A stretch of DNA of 52,926 nucleotides from Micromonospora sp. KC213 (GTDB lineage: Bacteria > Actinomycetota > Actinomycetes > Mycobacteriales > Micromonosporaceae). The translations under genes and the position numbers were made by a program. Shown here piece by piece: positions 40,507 to 49,261 of the stretch. Below the pieces are notes generated by a model. That model was given only the letters and a program-made list of their open reading frames with translations. It made no database searches and was not told the DNA's origin. The stretch lies in NCBI RefSeq assembly GCF_004348325.1, contig NZ_SMKF01000019.1:1-52926 (forward strand). The letters run 5' to 3'. Each line of letters starts with the position of its first letter. Position 1 is the first letter of the stretch.

Positions 40507-43346
40507 GCGCGGAACTGCTGCGCCGGCTGGCCCGGGTCGCCGCCGACCTGCCGGTGGAGACCGACGCGGGCCGGCTGGCGCAGTACTCCTACGACGCGTC
40601 CAACTACCGGGTGCCGCCACGTGCGGTGGCGTTTCCGCGCTCCGTGGACCAGGTCCGTGCCCTGCTGGGGGTCTGCCGGGAACTGGGCATCCCGGTAACC
40701 GCCCGCGGGGGCGGCACGAGCATGGCGGGCAACGCCGTCGGCCCCGGTGTGGTCATCGACTTCTCCCGGCACATGAACCGGATCATCTCCATCGATCCGG
40801 TCGCCCGCACCGCGGTGGTCGAGCCGGGCGTGGTCCTCGACGACCTGCGCGCGGCGGCGGACCGTTTCGGTCTCACCTTCGGTCCCGACCCGTCCTCACA
40901 CAGCCGCTGCACCCTCGGGGGCATGATCGGCAACGACGCGTGCGGGAACCGGTCGGTGCGCCACGGCCGCACCAGCGCCCACGTCGAGGCGTTGGAGATC
41001 ATCACCGGGAACGGCCTGCACGCGATCGCCGACCCGACCGGGTTGCGGGCGGTCGCCGGGGCCGACGAACCGCACGCCGCCCGGGTCGCGGCCGAACTGC
41101 GTCGCCTGGTCACCGACCACCTCGGGTTGATCCGTACCGAGCTGGGCCGCCTGCCACGGCAGGTCTCCGGCTACCAGTTGCAGCATCTGCTGCCCGAGCA
41201 CGGCTTCCACCTCGCCCGCGCCCTGGTCGGCACCGAGGGCACCTGCGCGGTCGTGGTCAGGGCGACCGTACGCCTGGTGCCGACCGCGGCCGCCGCCACG
41301 CTGCTGGCACTGGGCTACGACGACGTGGTCGACGCCGCCGAGGACGTGCCGGAGATCCTCGCCTTCTCGCCCAGCGCGGTGGAGGGCCTGGACGAGGCCA
41401 TCGTCGCCACCATGCGCCAGCGCGGCGGCGCCGACTCGGTCACCGGCCTACCCGACGGCCGGGCCTGGCTCTACGTCGAGCTCGACGGTGACGACGAGCG
41501 GGAGGTGGCGTCCCGGGCGGAGGAGTTGCTCACCACGCTGCGGTCGCGCGGACACCTCGTCGCCGGTCGGGTGGTGGCCGACGGTGGCGAGCGCCGTTCG
41601 CTGTGGCGGGTCCGCGAGGACGGCGCCGGTCTGGCGGCACGGCTGCTCGACGGCGGCGAGTCGTGGGCCGGCTGGGAGGACGCCGCGGTCGCCCCACAGC
41701 AGCTCGCCGGATACCTGCGCGACTTCCGCGCGCTCCTCGCCGAGCACGAGCTGACCGGTGTGCTGTACGGGCACTTCGGCGCCGGCTGCGTGCACGTACG
41801 GATCAACTTCGACCAGGCGACGCCGGCCGGACGCGCGACGATGCGCCGGTTCCTGCACGCCGCCGCGCGCCTGGTGACGAGACACCAGGGCACGCTGTCC
41901 GGGGAGCACGGCGACGGTCGCGCCCGCAGCGAACTGCTCGGCATCATGTACAGCCAGCCGATGCTGGCGGCGTTCAGCGACTTCAAACGGATCCTCGATC
42001 CGGACGGGCTGCTCAACCCCGGCGTGATTGTCGCACCCGCGCCGATCGACGCCGACCTGGCTGTCATCCCCGCGCCCCGGCTGCGCACCGCGTTCACGTA
42101 CCCGCACGACACCGAGGGCCTCGCCGGATCGGTACGGCGCTGCATCGGGGTGGGCCGCTGCCGCAGTGACGCCGGGGGAGTGATGTGCCCCAGCTTCCGG
42201 GTGACCGGTGACGAACGCGACTCCACCCGTGGGCGGGCGCGGGTGCTGCAGGAGATGCTGCGCGGCGGGACGGTCACCGGCGGGTGGCGCTCCACCGCGG
42301 TTCGCGACGCCCTCGACCTCTGCCTCGCCTGCAAGGCGTGTTCGACCGACTGCCCCACCGGCGTGGACATGGCGACCTACAAGGCCGAGTTCCTGCACCA
42401 CCACTACCGCGGGCGGATCAGACCCCGGTCGCACTACTCGCTGGGTTGGCTGCCGCTGACCGCGTGGGTCGCCACCGCCGCGGCGCGACCGGTCAACGCG
42501 ATGCTGCGCGGCCCGCTCGGCCGGCTGCTCGCCCGCGTCGGTGGGGTCGCCCCGCAGCGGGCGGTCCCGGCCTTCGCGCCCCGGCGGGCGCTCGGCGCGC
42601 ACCTGCGCGGCCTCGCCAGCGACAGCCCCGCCGCGGTGCTCTTCGTCGACACCTTCACTCGGGCGTTCCGGCCGCAGGTCGCCGCCGCCACCGGCCGGGT
42701 GCTCACCACCGCCGGTGTACCGGTCGCGCCGCGTAGCGGGTTGTGTTGCGGGCTGACCTGGGTCAGCACCGGCCAGCTCGGCGTCGCCCGCCGGGTCATG
42801 GCGCGTACCGTGGCGCACCTCGACCGGGGACCGGAGGCGGACCTACCGATCGTGGTGCCGGAGCCGAGCTGCGCGGCGGCGCTGCGCCGGGACGTGCCGG
42901 AACTGCTCGGCACGGACGCGGCGCGGCGTGTCGCGGCCCGGGTCCACACGGTGACCGGCGCGTTGAACCGTCTCGCGGCGCCGGATTGGCGACCGTCCGG
43001 GCTGCCGGAGCGGGTGCTGCTGCAGACGCACTGCCACGAGTACGCGGAGTTTCGCGCCGACCGGCCGGCCGAGCTGCTGCGCCGTCTCGGCGTAGCCGAC
43101 GTCGTCGAGGCGGACGGCTGCTGCGGACTGGCCGGGAACTTCGGTTTCGAGGCCGAGCACTACGCCACCTCGATGGCGGTGGCCGGGCTGTCGCTGCGCC
43201 CCCGCCTGGAAGCGCTGCCCGACCACGGCGCCAGTGTCGTCGCCGACGGGTTCAGCTGCGCCACCCAGGTGGCCCACCTCGCCACCGGAACACGACACAC
43301 CGTCCACCTCACCGAACTACTCGACCCCTCAGGAGGAGCGTTGTGA
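40503..43346 (+). CDS. Fused FAD-binding / Fe-S-binding dehydrogenase (YdiJ/GlcD-GlcF-like)
   Basis: A 947-residue fusion resembling D-2-hydroxyacid dehydrogenases. An FAD-binding PCMH domain lies at about 35-260 (PVTARGGGTSMAGNAVG; FGPDPSSHSRCTLGGMIGN in part), and an FAD-oxidase C-terminal domain at about 265-520 (GEHGDGRARSELLG). Iron-sulfur motifs are CIGVGRCRSDAGGVMCPSF near 547-565 and CLACKACSTDCPTG near 607-620. Two cysteine-rich CCG modules follow (GLCCGLTW about 746, DGCCGLAGNFG about 870). Electrons from a hydroxyacid would go to quinone or a carrier. Relatives oxidise D-2-hydroxyglutarate, glycolate or D-lactate; the substrate is not determined. It overlaps both neighbours by four bases, so a link to omega-amino-acid breakdown is likely. 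Confidence 0.88.
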   Translation: MSAELLRRLARVAADLPVETDAGRLAQYSYDASNYRVPPRAVAFPRSVDQVRALLGVCRELGIPVTARGGGTSMAGNAVGPGVVIDFSRHMNRIISIDPVARTAVVEPGVVLDDLRAAADRFGLTFGPDPSSHSRCTLGGMIGNDACGNRSVRHGRTSAHVEALEIITGNGLHAIADPTGLRAVAGADEPHAARVAAELRRLVTDHLGLIRTELGRLPRQVSGYQLQHLLPEHGFHLARALVGTEGTCAVVVRATVRLVPTAAAATLLALGYDDVVDAAEDVPEILAFSPSAVEGLDEAIVATMRQRGGADSVTGLPDGRAWLYVELDGDDEREVASRAEELLTTLRSRGHLVAGRVVADGGERRSLWRVREDGAGLAARLLDGGESWAGWEDAAVAPQQLAGYLRDFRALLAEHELTGVLYGHFGAGCVHVRINFDQATPAGRATMRRFLHAAARLVTRHQGTLSGEHGDGRARSELLGIMYSQPMLAAFSDFKRILDPDGLLNPGVIVAPAPIDADLAVIPAPRLRTAFTYPHDTEGLAGSVRRCIGVGRCRSDAGGVMCPSFRVTGDERDSTRGRARVLQEMLRGGTVTGGWRSTAVRDALDLCLACKACSTDCPTGVDMATYKAEFLHHHYRGRIRPRSHYSLGWLPLTAWVATAAARPVNAMLRGPLGRLLARVGGVAPQRAVPAFAPRRALGAHLRGLASDSPAAVLFVDTFTRAFRPQVAAATGRVLTTAGVPVAPRSGLCCGLTWVSTGQLGVARRVMARTVAHLDRGPEADLPIVVPEPSCAAALRRDVPELLGTDAARRVAARVHTVTGALNRLAAPDWRPSGLPERVLLQTHCHEYAEFRADRPAELLRRLGVADVVEADGCCGLAGNFGFEAEHYATSMAVAGLSLRPRLEALPDHGASVVADGFSCATQVAHLATGTRHTVHLTELLDPSGGAL

Positions 43347-44818
43347 CCACGCTGATCACTCTGCCCGACACCGGCGACGTGGTCTCCACGGTGCCCAAGC
43401 GGCTGTTCATCGCCGGCGCGTGGGTCGACGCCCTCGCCGGCGACACCCTGCCGGTGGAGGACCCCGCCACCGGCGAGGTGCTGTGCCACGTCGCCGACGG
43501 CCGCGCCGAGGACGGGCAGCGGGCCGTGGCCGCCGCCGTCGCGGCGCAGGCCGAGTGGGCCCGCACCGCCCCGCGTGCCCGCAGCGAGATCCTGCGGCGC
43601 GCGTACGAGATCGTGCTGTCGCGCACCGACGAACTGGCCCGGCTGATGACCCTGGAAATGGGCAAACCGCTGGCCGAGGCGCGCGGCGAGGTCGCCTACG
43701 CCGCGGAGTTCCTGCGCTGGTTCTCAGAGGAGGCGGTGCGCGTCGAGGGTGGGTTCGCCACGCTGCCGGACGGGCGCAACCGGATGCTGTTGATGCGCCA
43801 ACCGGTCGGCCCCTGTCTGCTGATCACCCCATGGAACTTCCCGCTGGCCATGGGGGCCCGCAAGATCGGCCCGGCGGTCGCCGCCGGCTGCACGATGGTG
43901 CTCAAGCCGGCTCCGCAGACCCCGCTGTCGAGCCTGGCCCTCGCCGAGATCCTCGCCGAGGCGGGACTGCCGGCGGGGGTGCTCAACGTCGTCCCCACCT
44001 CGCGGGCCGGCGAGGTGGTCGAACCGCTGCTGCGTGGCGGTCAGATCCGCAAGCTGTCGTTCACCGGATCGACCCAGGTGGGGCGGATCCTGCTGGCCCA
44101 GTGTGCGGAGAAGGTGGTCCGTCCCTCGATGGAGTTGGGCGGCAACGCTCCGTTCATCGTCTTCGACGACGCTGATCTCGACACCGCGGTGGCGGGCGCG
44201 ATGGTGGCGAAGATGCGCAACATGGGTGAGGCGTGCACGGCCGCCAACCGCTTCTTCGTGCACCGCAGCGTCGCCGACGAGTTCGCCGCGAGGCTCGCCG
44301 AGCGGATGGGCGCGCTGGTCGTCGGCCCGGGCACGCAGCCGGGCGTCGACGTCGGCCCGCTCATCGACCGGACCGGTCGGGGCAAGGTCGAGGAACTCGT
44401 CGCCGACGCGGTGGCCCACGGGGCCCGGGTGCTCGTCGGCGGTGTGGTGCCGGACGGCCCCGGCTACTTCTATCCGCCGACGGTGCTGGCGGGGGTGGCC
44501 GATGACAGCCAACTGCTGCGGACCGAGATCTTCGGGCCGGTCGCGGCGATCCTCACCTTCGATGACGAGGACGACATCGTCAGCGTCGCCAACGACACCG
44601 AGTGGGGCCTGGTGGGGTACGTCTTCACCCGCGATCTCGACCGCGCGCTGCGCGTCAGCGAACGCTTGGAGGTCGGTATGGTCGGCCTGAACACCGGCCT
44701 GGTGTCCAACCCGGCGGCCCCGTTCGGCGGGGTCAAGCAGTCCGGGCTCGGCCGGGAGGGCGGGCGCGTCGGCATCGACGAGTTCCTCGAGTACAAGTAC
44801 GTCGCCGTGCCGGTCTGA
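43343..44818 (+). CDS. Aldehyde dehydrogenase, succinate-semialdehyde type (GabD-like)
   Basis: NAD(P)-dependent aldehyde dehydrogenase of 491 residues. Catalytic Cys298 lies in MGEACTAANRF, the general base Glu264 in SMELGGNAPF, and the cofactor-site block is LLITPWNFPLAMGARKIGPA. The close match to GabD around these sites suggests succinate semialdehyde, though other semialdehydes are possible. GTG overlaps the previous stop by four bases, with AGGAGGAG as ribosome site. Last gene of the operon; a perfect hairpin follows. Together with the GabT-like enzyme this gives a GABA-to-succinate route. Confidence 0.9.
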   Translation: MTTLITLPDTGDVVSTVPKRLFIAGAWVDALAGDTLPVEDPATGEVLCHVADGRAEDGQRAVAAAVAAQAEWARTAPRARSEILRRAYEIVLSRTDELARLMTLEMGKPLAEARGEVAYAAEFLRWFSEEAVRVEGGFATLPDGRNRMLLMRQPVGPCLLITPWNFPLAMGARKIGPAVAAGCTMVLKPAPQTPLSSLALAEILAEAGLPAGVLNVVPTSRAGEVVEPLLRGGQIRKLSFTGSTQVGRILLAQCAEKVVRPSMELGGNAPFIVFDDADLDTAVAGAMVAKMRNMGEACTAANRFFVHRSVADEFAARLAERMGALVVGPGTQPGVDVGPLIDRTGRGKVEELVADAVAHGARVLVGGVVPDGPGYFYPPTVLAGVADDSQLLRTEIFGPVAAILTFDDEDDIVSVANDTEWGLVGYVFTRDLDRALRVSERLEVGMVGLNTGLVSNPAAPFGGVKQSGLGREGGRVGIDEFLEYKYVAVPV

Positions 44819-44820
44819 TT

Positions 44821-44866
44821 CGACAAGGCCCTGGCGGACCGAGGTCGGTTTGCCAGGGCCTTGTCG
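44821..44866 (+). terminator. Terminator of the PucR-controlled catabolic operon
   Basis: CGACAAGGCCCTGGC (44821-44835) pairs perfectly with GCCAGGGCCTTGTCG (44852-44866), 15 base pairs, starting two bases after the gabD-like stop. The stem is symmetrical, so it may also end the convergent iclR transcript. Confidence 0.92.
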
Positions 44867-44978
44867 ACGCGGAGGTTGGTGGCCGTCGCCCGACCTGCCG
44901 GGGACCAGGAGCACCTCGAACATCACGCTCCCTCCGCTGTCCGGTCGGAAGCGCTCGTGGGCTCGTCTGGCCGATCCG

Positions 44979-45728
44979 CTACCCGCCGTGCCGGGTGCTG
45001 ATCTCGTCGGCTGTGGCGGCGACCAGGCGTCCCCACTCGGACAGCCGATCGTCGTCGAACCGGGAGTCGGGCATGGAGATCGCGACCGCGGCCAGGGGCG
45101 TTCCCGACCGGTCGAGGATGGGGGCGGCGATGGCGCACACGTCGGGCCGGAACTGGTTGCGGTTGACGGCGTAACCGACCTGCCGGACGTGGTCGAGCGC
45201 GACCCGTAGCTGGGCCGGCTCGGTGAAGGTGGACGCGCCGTAGTGGTGGAGACTGCCAGTAACCACCTCGTTGATGTCGTCGGCCGAGAAGTGCGCGAGG
45301 ACGGCGTGGCCGACCGCCGTGGTGTGCAGCGGCGAGGTTTCGCCGATCTGGTAGAAGGTCCGTACCGTCTGGGTGGAGTCGACCCGGTCGACGACCACCA
45401 TGCACTCCAGCCCGTCGGGCACCGACAGGTGGATGGTCTCGTCGACGGCGTCGCGGAGCCGGAGCATGGGCTCGCGCGCGGCTGCGAAGAGGCTGGACCC
45501 CTGGAACGCGGCGGGCCGGACGGCGAGCACCCGTGCGCCGATTTCCCACCGTGTGCGGTCGCCGCGGCTGGCCCGCAGCCAGCCCGCCTCGCTGAGCGTG
45601 ATCAGCGTCCGCTGCATCGTCGACTTGGGTAGGTCGAACAGCTTGGCCAGCTCGCTGACGCTCACCGGCTGGTGCTGCGCCACCGCCTCCAGAACGCGCA
45701 GGCTGCGGATCACGCTCTTCATCTCCAT
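44979..45728 (-). CDS. IclR-family transcriptional regulator
   Basis: A 249-residue regulator: winged HTH at about 5-65 (SVSELAKLFDLPKSTMQRTLITLSEAGWL) and an IclR effector domain at about 80-245 (TTAVGHAVLAHF, PDVCAIAAPILDRSGTPLAAVAIS). The start at 45728 has GGGAG seven bases upstream; a second in-frame ATG follows at 45722. It is divergent from the amine-oxidase operon, and the spacer contains a 31-base dyad that is a good operator candidate. Confidence 0.92.
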   Translation of the reverse strand: MEMKSVIRSLRVLEAVAQHQPVSVSELAKLFDLPKSTMQRTLITLSEAGWLRASRGDRTRWEIGARVLAVRPAAFQGSSLFAAAREPMLRLRDAVDETIHLSVPDGLECMVVVDRVDSTQTVRTFYQIGETSPLHTTAVGHAVLAHFSADDINEVVTGSLHHYGASTFTEPAQLRVALDHVRQVGYAVNRNQFRPDVCAIAAPILDRSGTPLAAVAISMPDSRFDDDRLSEWGRLVAATADEISTRHGG

Positions 45729-45771
45729 CTTCGCTCTCCCGTAACTTTCGTGTTTCCCGAGGTTGGGGGGC

Positions 45772-45801
45772 TTGACAGCTATTCGCAACCGGTGCCAGGC
45801 T
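45772..45801 (+). promoter_or_regulatory. Promoter of the amine-catabolic operon
   Basis: TTGACA (45772-45777) and CAGGCT (45796-45801) are 18 bases apart. The -35 is consensus and the -10 weak. The predicted start of transcription falls at the edge of the dyad at 45807. Confidence 0.45.
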
Positions 45802-45806
45802 GTGTG

Positions 45807-45837
45807 CCACAACATAGCACGCCGTGCCGCATTGTGG
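45807..45837. promoter_or_regulatory. Nested dyad, candidate IclR operator
   Basis: CCACAA-N4-GCAC-GCC-GTGC-N4-TTGTGG: both arm pairs are perfect and equally spaced about one centre (45822). It overlaps the expected transcription start of the oxidase operon, so binding would block it. The regulator assignment is inferred from adjacency. Confidence 0.6.
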
Positions 45838-45967
45838 AATACCCCCCAGGCGGAACGACCGGGCCCAGACCCCTCAGAACACCCTTCGGACGCAGACCGG
45901 CGACCGGGTGCTCGGCGAGAGGCACTACCAATCAGCTTTCACCGCTCCAACGGCGGGAGGAATCTAC

Positions 45968-47098
45968 GTGGCTACCAGAAAACGGGTCGCCGTCGTCGGT
46001 GTCGGCACCATGGGGGCGCAGGCAATGTGGCGCCTCGCCGCGCGCGGCGCCGAGGTCGTCGGCTTCGAGCGGTTCGCGCCGGGGCACGACCGCAGTGCCG
46101 CCGGTGGCGAGACCCGGGTGTTCCGCAGCGCGCAGTTCGAGGACGTACGCTATGTCCCGCTGATCAAGCACGCCGACACGCTCTGGCGCGAACTGCAACA
46201 CGAAACCGGCCGGGAACTGCGGCGCCTCACCGGCTGCCTGCTGATGGGACCCGCCGAGCATCACCAGATGCGCACCGCGCTGGACTCGATCACCGAACAC
46301 GGCCTCGACCACGAGGTGCTGGACGCCGTCGAACTGGCTCGGCGGTTCCCCCAGTACCGCATCGCCGACGGCGACGTGGCCGTGCTCGACCGCAACGCCG
46401 GCTTCATCCGGCCCGAGCTGACCGTGCTGAGCGCGGCAAACCGAGCCGAACAGCTCGGCGCGCGGATCCACCGCTACACCACCGTTCGCAAGATCGTGCC
46501 GGTCGGACGGGGCGTCGAGATCCACACCGACGCCGGGACCGAGCACGTCGACACGGTCGTGGTCACCGTCGGCCCGTGGATCAACGACCTGCTGCCGGAC
46601 CTGGACTGGAAGGTCGAGATCAAGCGGCTGGTCAACGCCTGGTTCGTCTGCGACACCGACGGCTGGTTCGACGCGGCGCCGGCTTTCATCCGCACCGGGC
46701 CCACGCACTGCTACGGGCTGCCCTCGCACGACAGGATCTCCATCAAGCTCGGCCTCTCCCAGGCCCTGCACCGCCCCGTCGACGACCCGAACGCTCTCGA
46801 CCGGGTGGTGCAGCCGCAGGAGCTGGAGATTTTCCGCGAGCAGGTCCGGCGGTACCTGCCCAACCTGCACCCCGACCCGATCCGGCTGTCGGTGTTCATG
46901 GAGGGCTACACGGCAAGTAGCCGCCCGCTGGTCGGTCCACTGCCGGACAGCGACTCGGTCATCCTGCTGGCCGGTTTCTCCGGTCACGGTTTCAAGCTGG
47001 CGCCCGCCTTCGGCGACATCGCGGCCGATCTCGCTCTGGACGGCGGGACCCGGCACCCGATCGACTTCCTCTCCACCGTCGGGCGAGGGGCGGCATGA
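45968..47098 (+). CDS. Sarcosine-oxidase / N-methyltryptophan-oxidase-like flavoprotein
   Basis: FAD-dependent amine oxidase of the DAO family, 376 residues. Start GTG 45968 follows GGGAGG by seven bases. The dinucleotide-binding VAVVGVGTMGAQ is at 7-18. The conserved AGFSGHGFK near the C-terminus and the Lys in ISIKLGLS (equivalent to the oxygen-activating Lys of monomeric sarcosine oxidase) are present. The Cys that carries covalent FAD in that enzyme is replaced by Phe310 (SVFMEGYT), so FAD should be non-covalent or the reaction different. First gene of an operon with a deacylase, a Pot-type importer and an aminotransferase, so the substrate is probably an N-alkyl amine or amino acid. Confidence 0.85.
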   Translation: MATRKRVAVVGVGTMGAQAMWRLAARGAEVVGFERFAPGHDRSAAGGETRVFRSAQFEDVRYVPLIKHADTLWRELQHETGRELRRLTGCLLMGPAEHHQMRTALDSITEHGLDHEVLDAVELARRFPQYRIADGDVAVLDRNAGFIRPELTVLSAANRAEQLGARIHRYTTVRKIVPVGRGVEIHTDAGTEHVDTVVVTVGPWINDLLPDLDWKVEIKRLVNAWFVCDTDGWFDAAPAFIRTGPTHCYGLPSHDRISIKLGLSQALHRPVDDPNALDRVVQPQELEIFREQVRRYLPNLHPDPIRLSVFMEGYTASSRPLVGPLPDSDSVILLAGFSGHGFKLAPAFGDIAADLALDGGTRHPIDFLSTVGRGAA

Positions 47099-47148
47099 AC
47101 CAGCCCGAACACCCCACCAGCCGTGGTTCGAACCAGAGGGAGTGTGAC

Positions 47149-48138
47149 ATGACCTTGACCGTCGGCCCGTTCGTTGCCGAAGCCGGAAGCAAGATCCGGG
47201 GCGTCATCGACGCGGACCTCGGCACCATCACCGTGCGGATTCCGGTGACCCTGATCCACGGCACGCGGCCCGGGCCGAGGGTGGTCATCACCGGCGGGGT
47301 TCACGGCGGCGAGTTCGTCGGCGTCGACGCCACCACCCGGCTGGCCGGACTTCTCGACCCCGCCGAGGTGCGTGGCCAGGTGATCATCTGTCCCGTTGCG
47401 AACCCCCCGGCCGTCTACCAGGGGCGGCTCAACGTGTCGCCGGTGGACGGCGTGAACATCAACCGGGTGTTTCCCGGAGATCCGGACGGAAGCCCGACCG
47501 AGCGGATCGCCGCGTGGCTGTTCGAGAACCTCATCTCGGGCGCCGACGCCTACGCCGACCTGCACAGCGGCGGCATCGACCAGACGCTGTGCGACTTCGT
47601 CGGCTACCGCCTCACGGGCGACCCGGACCTCGACGCCAAGGCCCGCGCAATGGCCCACGCCGTAGGTTACGAGTACGTCATCTTCGGCACCGACCCCTCC
47701 GGGGGTAACAGTCACGCCGCCGCGGCCCGCCAGGGCATCCCCGCCGTGCTGATCGAGACCGGCCAGCTCGGGCAGCGTGACGAGGCCGCCGTGGAGAAGC
47801 TGCTCGGTGCTTTGAACCGGCTGCTGCACCAGCTGGATGTGGTGGCGGTGCCGCCGTCCGGCGGACCGGGCAGCACCGACGGCCCCGAATGGGTCTGGGT
47901 CGGGTTCGTGGAGTCACCGGCAACCGGCCTCTGGTACCCGGACTTCACCCGGGGCAGTGACGTCGCCTCGGGACAGACCATCGGTCGGGTCATCGATCCG
48001 GTCGACGGCAGTGAGCACAAGGTCGTCGCGCCGGTGGCGGGCCGAATCATCTACGGCATGCAGGGGCTGACCGTGCGTCAGGGTGCCCACCTGGCAGAGA
48101 TCGCCGCCCCGTTCACGCCGCCGTCCAGCACCGCCTGA
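47149..48138 (+). CDS. AstE/AspA-family N-acyl amino acid or diamine deacylase
   Basis: Zinc-dependent amidohydrolase of 329 residues in the succinylglutamate desuccinylase/aspartoacylase family. Zinc ligands are His52-x-x-Glu55 (GGVHGGEFVG) and His139 (ADLHSGG); substrate-binding NINRVF is at 103-108 and the catalytic Glu203 in LIETGQ. A C-terminal lipoyl-like beta domain (about 265-320) follows. The same family includes the DoeB/EutE enzyme that deacetylates N-acetyl-diaminobutyrate, which fits an amine pathway. ATG 47149 has a ribosome site (AGAGGGAG); an ATG at 47095 overlapping the oxidase stop is a weaker alternative. Substrate unknown. Confidence 0.83.
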   Translation: MTLTVGPFVAEAGSKIRGVIDADLGTITVRIPVTLIHGTRPGPRVVITGGVHGGEFVGVDATTRLAGLLDPAEVRGQVIICPVANPPAVYQGRLNVSPVDGVNINRVFPGDPDGSPTERIAAWLFENLISGADAYADLHSGGIDQTLCDFVGYRLTGDPDLDAKARAMAHAVGYEYVIFGTDPSGGNSHAAAARQGIPAVLIETGQLGQRDEAAVEKLLGALNRLLHQLDVVAVPPSGGPGSTDGPEWVWVGFVESPATGLWYPDFTRGSDVASGQTIGRVIDPVDGSEHKVVAPVAGRIIYGMQGLTVRQGAHLAEIAAPFTPPSSTA

Positions 48139-48169
48139 AACCCGTTTACGAAACTCCAGGAGGCAGATA

Positions 48170-49261
48170 ATGGAACACCGTTTCGGGCGCCGAGCGCTCC
48201 TGCGTGGAGCCGGTGGCCTCGCGGCCGCCGCCGTCCTACCCTCACTGGCCGCGTGCGGCACCGGCACCAGCCGGGCCACGACCGGCGGCGGCAGCAAGAC
48301 GGTGATCGTCCGCAACAGTGGCGGGGCCTACGGGGAAGCCCTCCAGAAGGGGATCTACACCCCGTTCAGCAAGGAGACCGGCATCGAGGTCAAGGTGGTC
48401 AACCTGTCGGGCACCCAGATGCTGGCCCAGATGAAGCAGGGCAGGCCGCAGTTCGACCTCATCGACAACTCGCTGGCCCAGTTCGCCAGGTGGGTCCCGG
48501 AGAACGTGCTGGAGCCGCTGGACTACGACCGGATTCCGAGCTTCAAGAGCGCCAAGCTGCCGGAGAACATGGTCGAGGAGCACGTCGTCGGCAAGTCCTA
48601 CTACGTCACCCTGATGGCGTACAGCACCCAGGCCTTCGGCAACAAGGCGCCTGGCACCTGGGCGGACTTCTGGGACGCCGGCGCCTTCGCCGGCAACCGC
48701 TCCATGGGCAACCCGGACGCGGACATCCCGGAGCTGGAGTTCGCGCTGCTGGCCGACGGTGTCCCGATGGACAAGCTGTACCCCCTCGACGTGGATCGCG
48801 CCTTCAAGGCGATGGACCGGATCAGGCCCCACATCAAGAAGTACTGGGACACCGGAAACCTCCCCGGCGTGCTGCTCAGCCGCCGCGAGGTGGCGCTCTC
48901 CACCGTCTGGCACGGCCGGCTCGACCAGCTGATCGCAGGCGGAGCGCCGCTGGCCTACCAGCTCTCCGGCGGTCGCCGCCAGGCCCAGGGGCACGCCATC
49001 CCCAAGGGTGCCGCCAACGTCGATGCCGCCTACCAGCTGATCGACTACACGCTGCGCCCCGAGGTGCAGGCCGGTATCGCCAAGTTCTACCCGGCGAACC
49101 CGGCCGTTGCGGCGGCCTACGACAAGCTGACCGCCGAGGAGCGCGCGAAGCTGCCCGGCGCCCCGGAGTTCTTCGACAAGGGCTTCGACGTGGACATCGA
49201 CTGGTGGCTGAAGAACGAGTCGGCCGTCTCCAAGCGCTGGCGGGAGTGGGCTCGTGACTGA
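48170..49261 (+). CDS. PotD-type amine-binding lipoprotein
   Basis: Extracellular solute-binding protein of a spermidine/putrescine-type importer, 363 residues. The N-terminus has FGRRALLRGAGG (Tat-like) and lipobox SLAAC. The mature protein shows PotD-family layout (VIVRNSGGAYGEAL, later GAANVDAAYQLIDYTLRPEVQ). AGGAGG lies upstream of the ATG. It overlaps the ATPase gene by eight bases. Ligands for the family include polyamines, but also other cationic or small amino compounds. Confidence 0.88.
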   Translation: MEHRFGRRALLRGAGGLAAAAVLPSLAACGTGTSRATTGGGSKTVIVRNSGGAYGEALQKGIYTPFSKETGIEVKVVNLSGTQMLAQMKQGRPQFDLIDNSLAQFARWVPENVLEPLDYDRIPSFKSAKLPENMVEEHVVGKSYYVTLMAYSTQAFGNKAPGTWADFWDAGAFAGNRSMGNPDADIPELEFALLADGVPMDKLYPLDVDRAFKAMDRIRPHIKKYWDTGNLPGVLLSRREVALSTVWHGRLDQLIAGGAPLAYQLSGGRRQAQGHAIPKGAANVDAAYQLIDYTLRPEVQAGIAKFYPANPAVAAAYDKLTAEERAKLPGAPEFFDKGFDVDIDWWLKNESAVSKRWREWARD

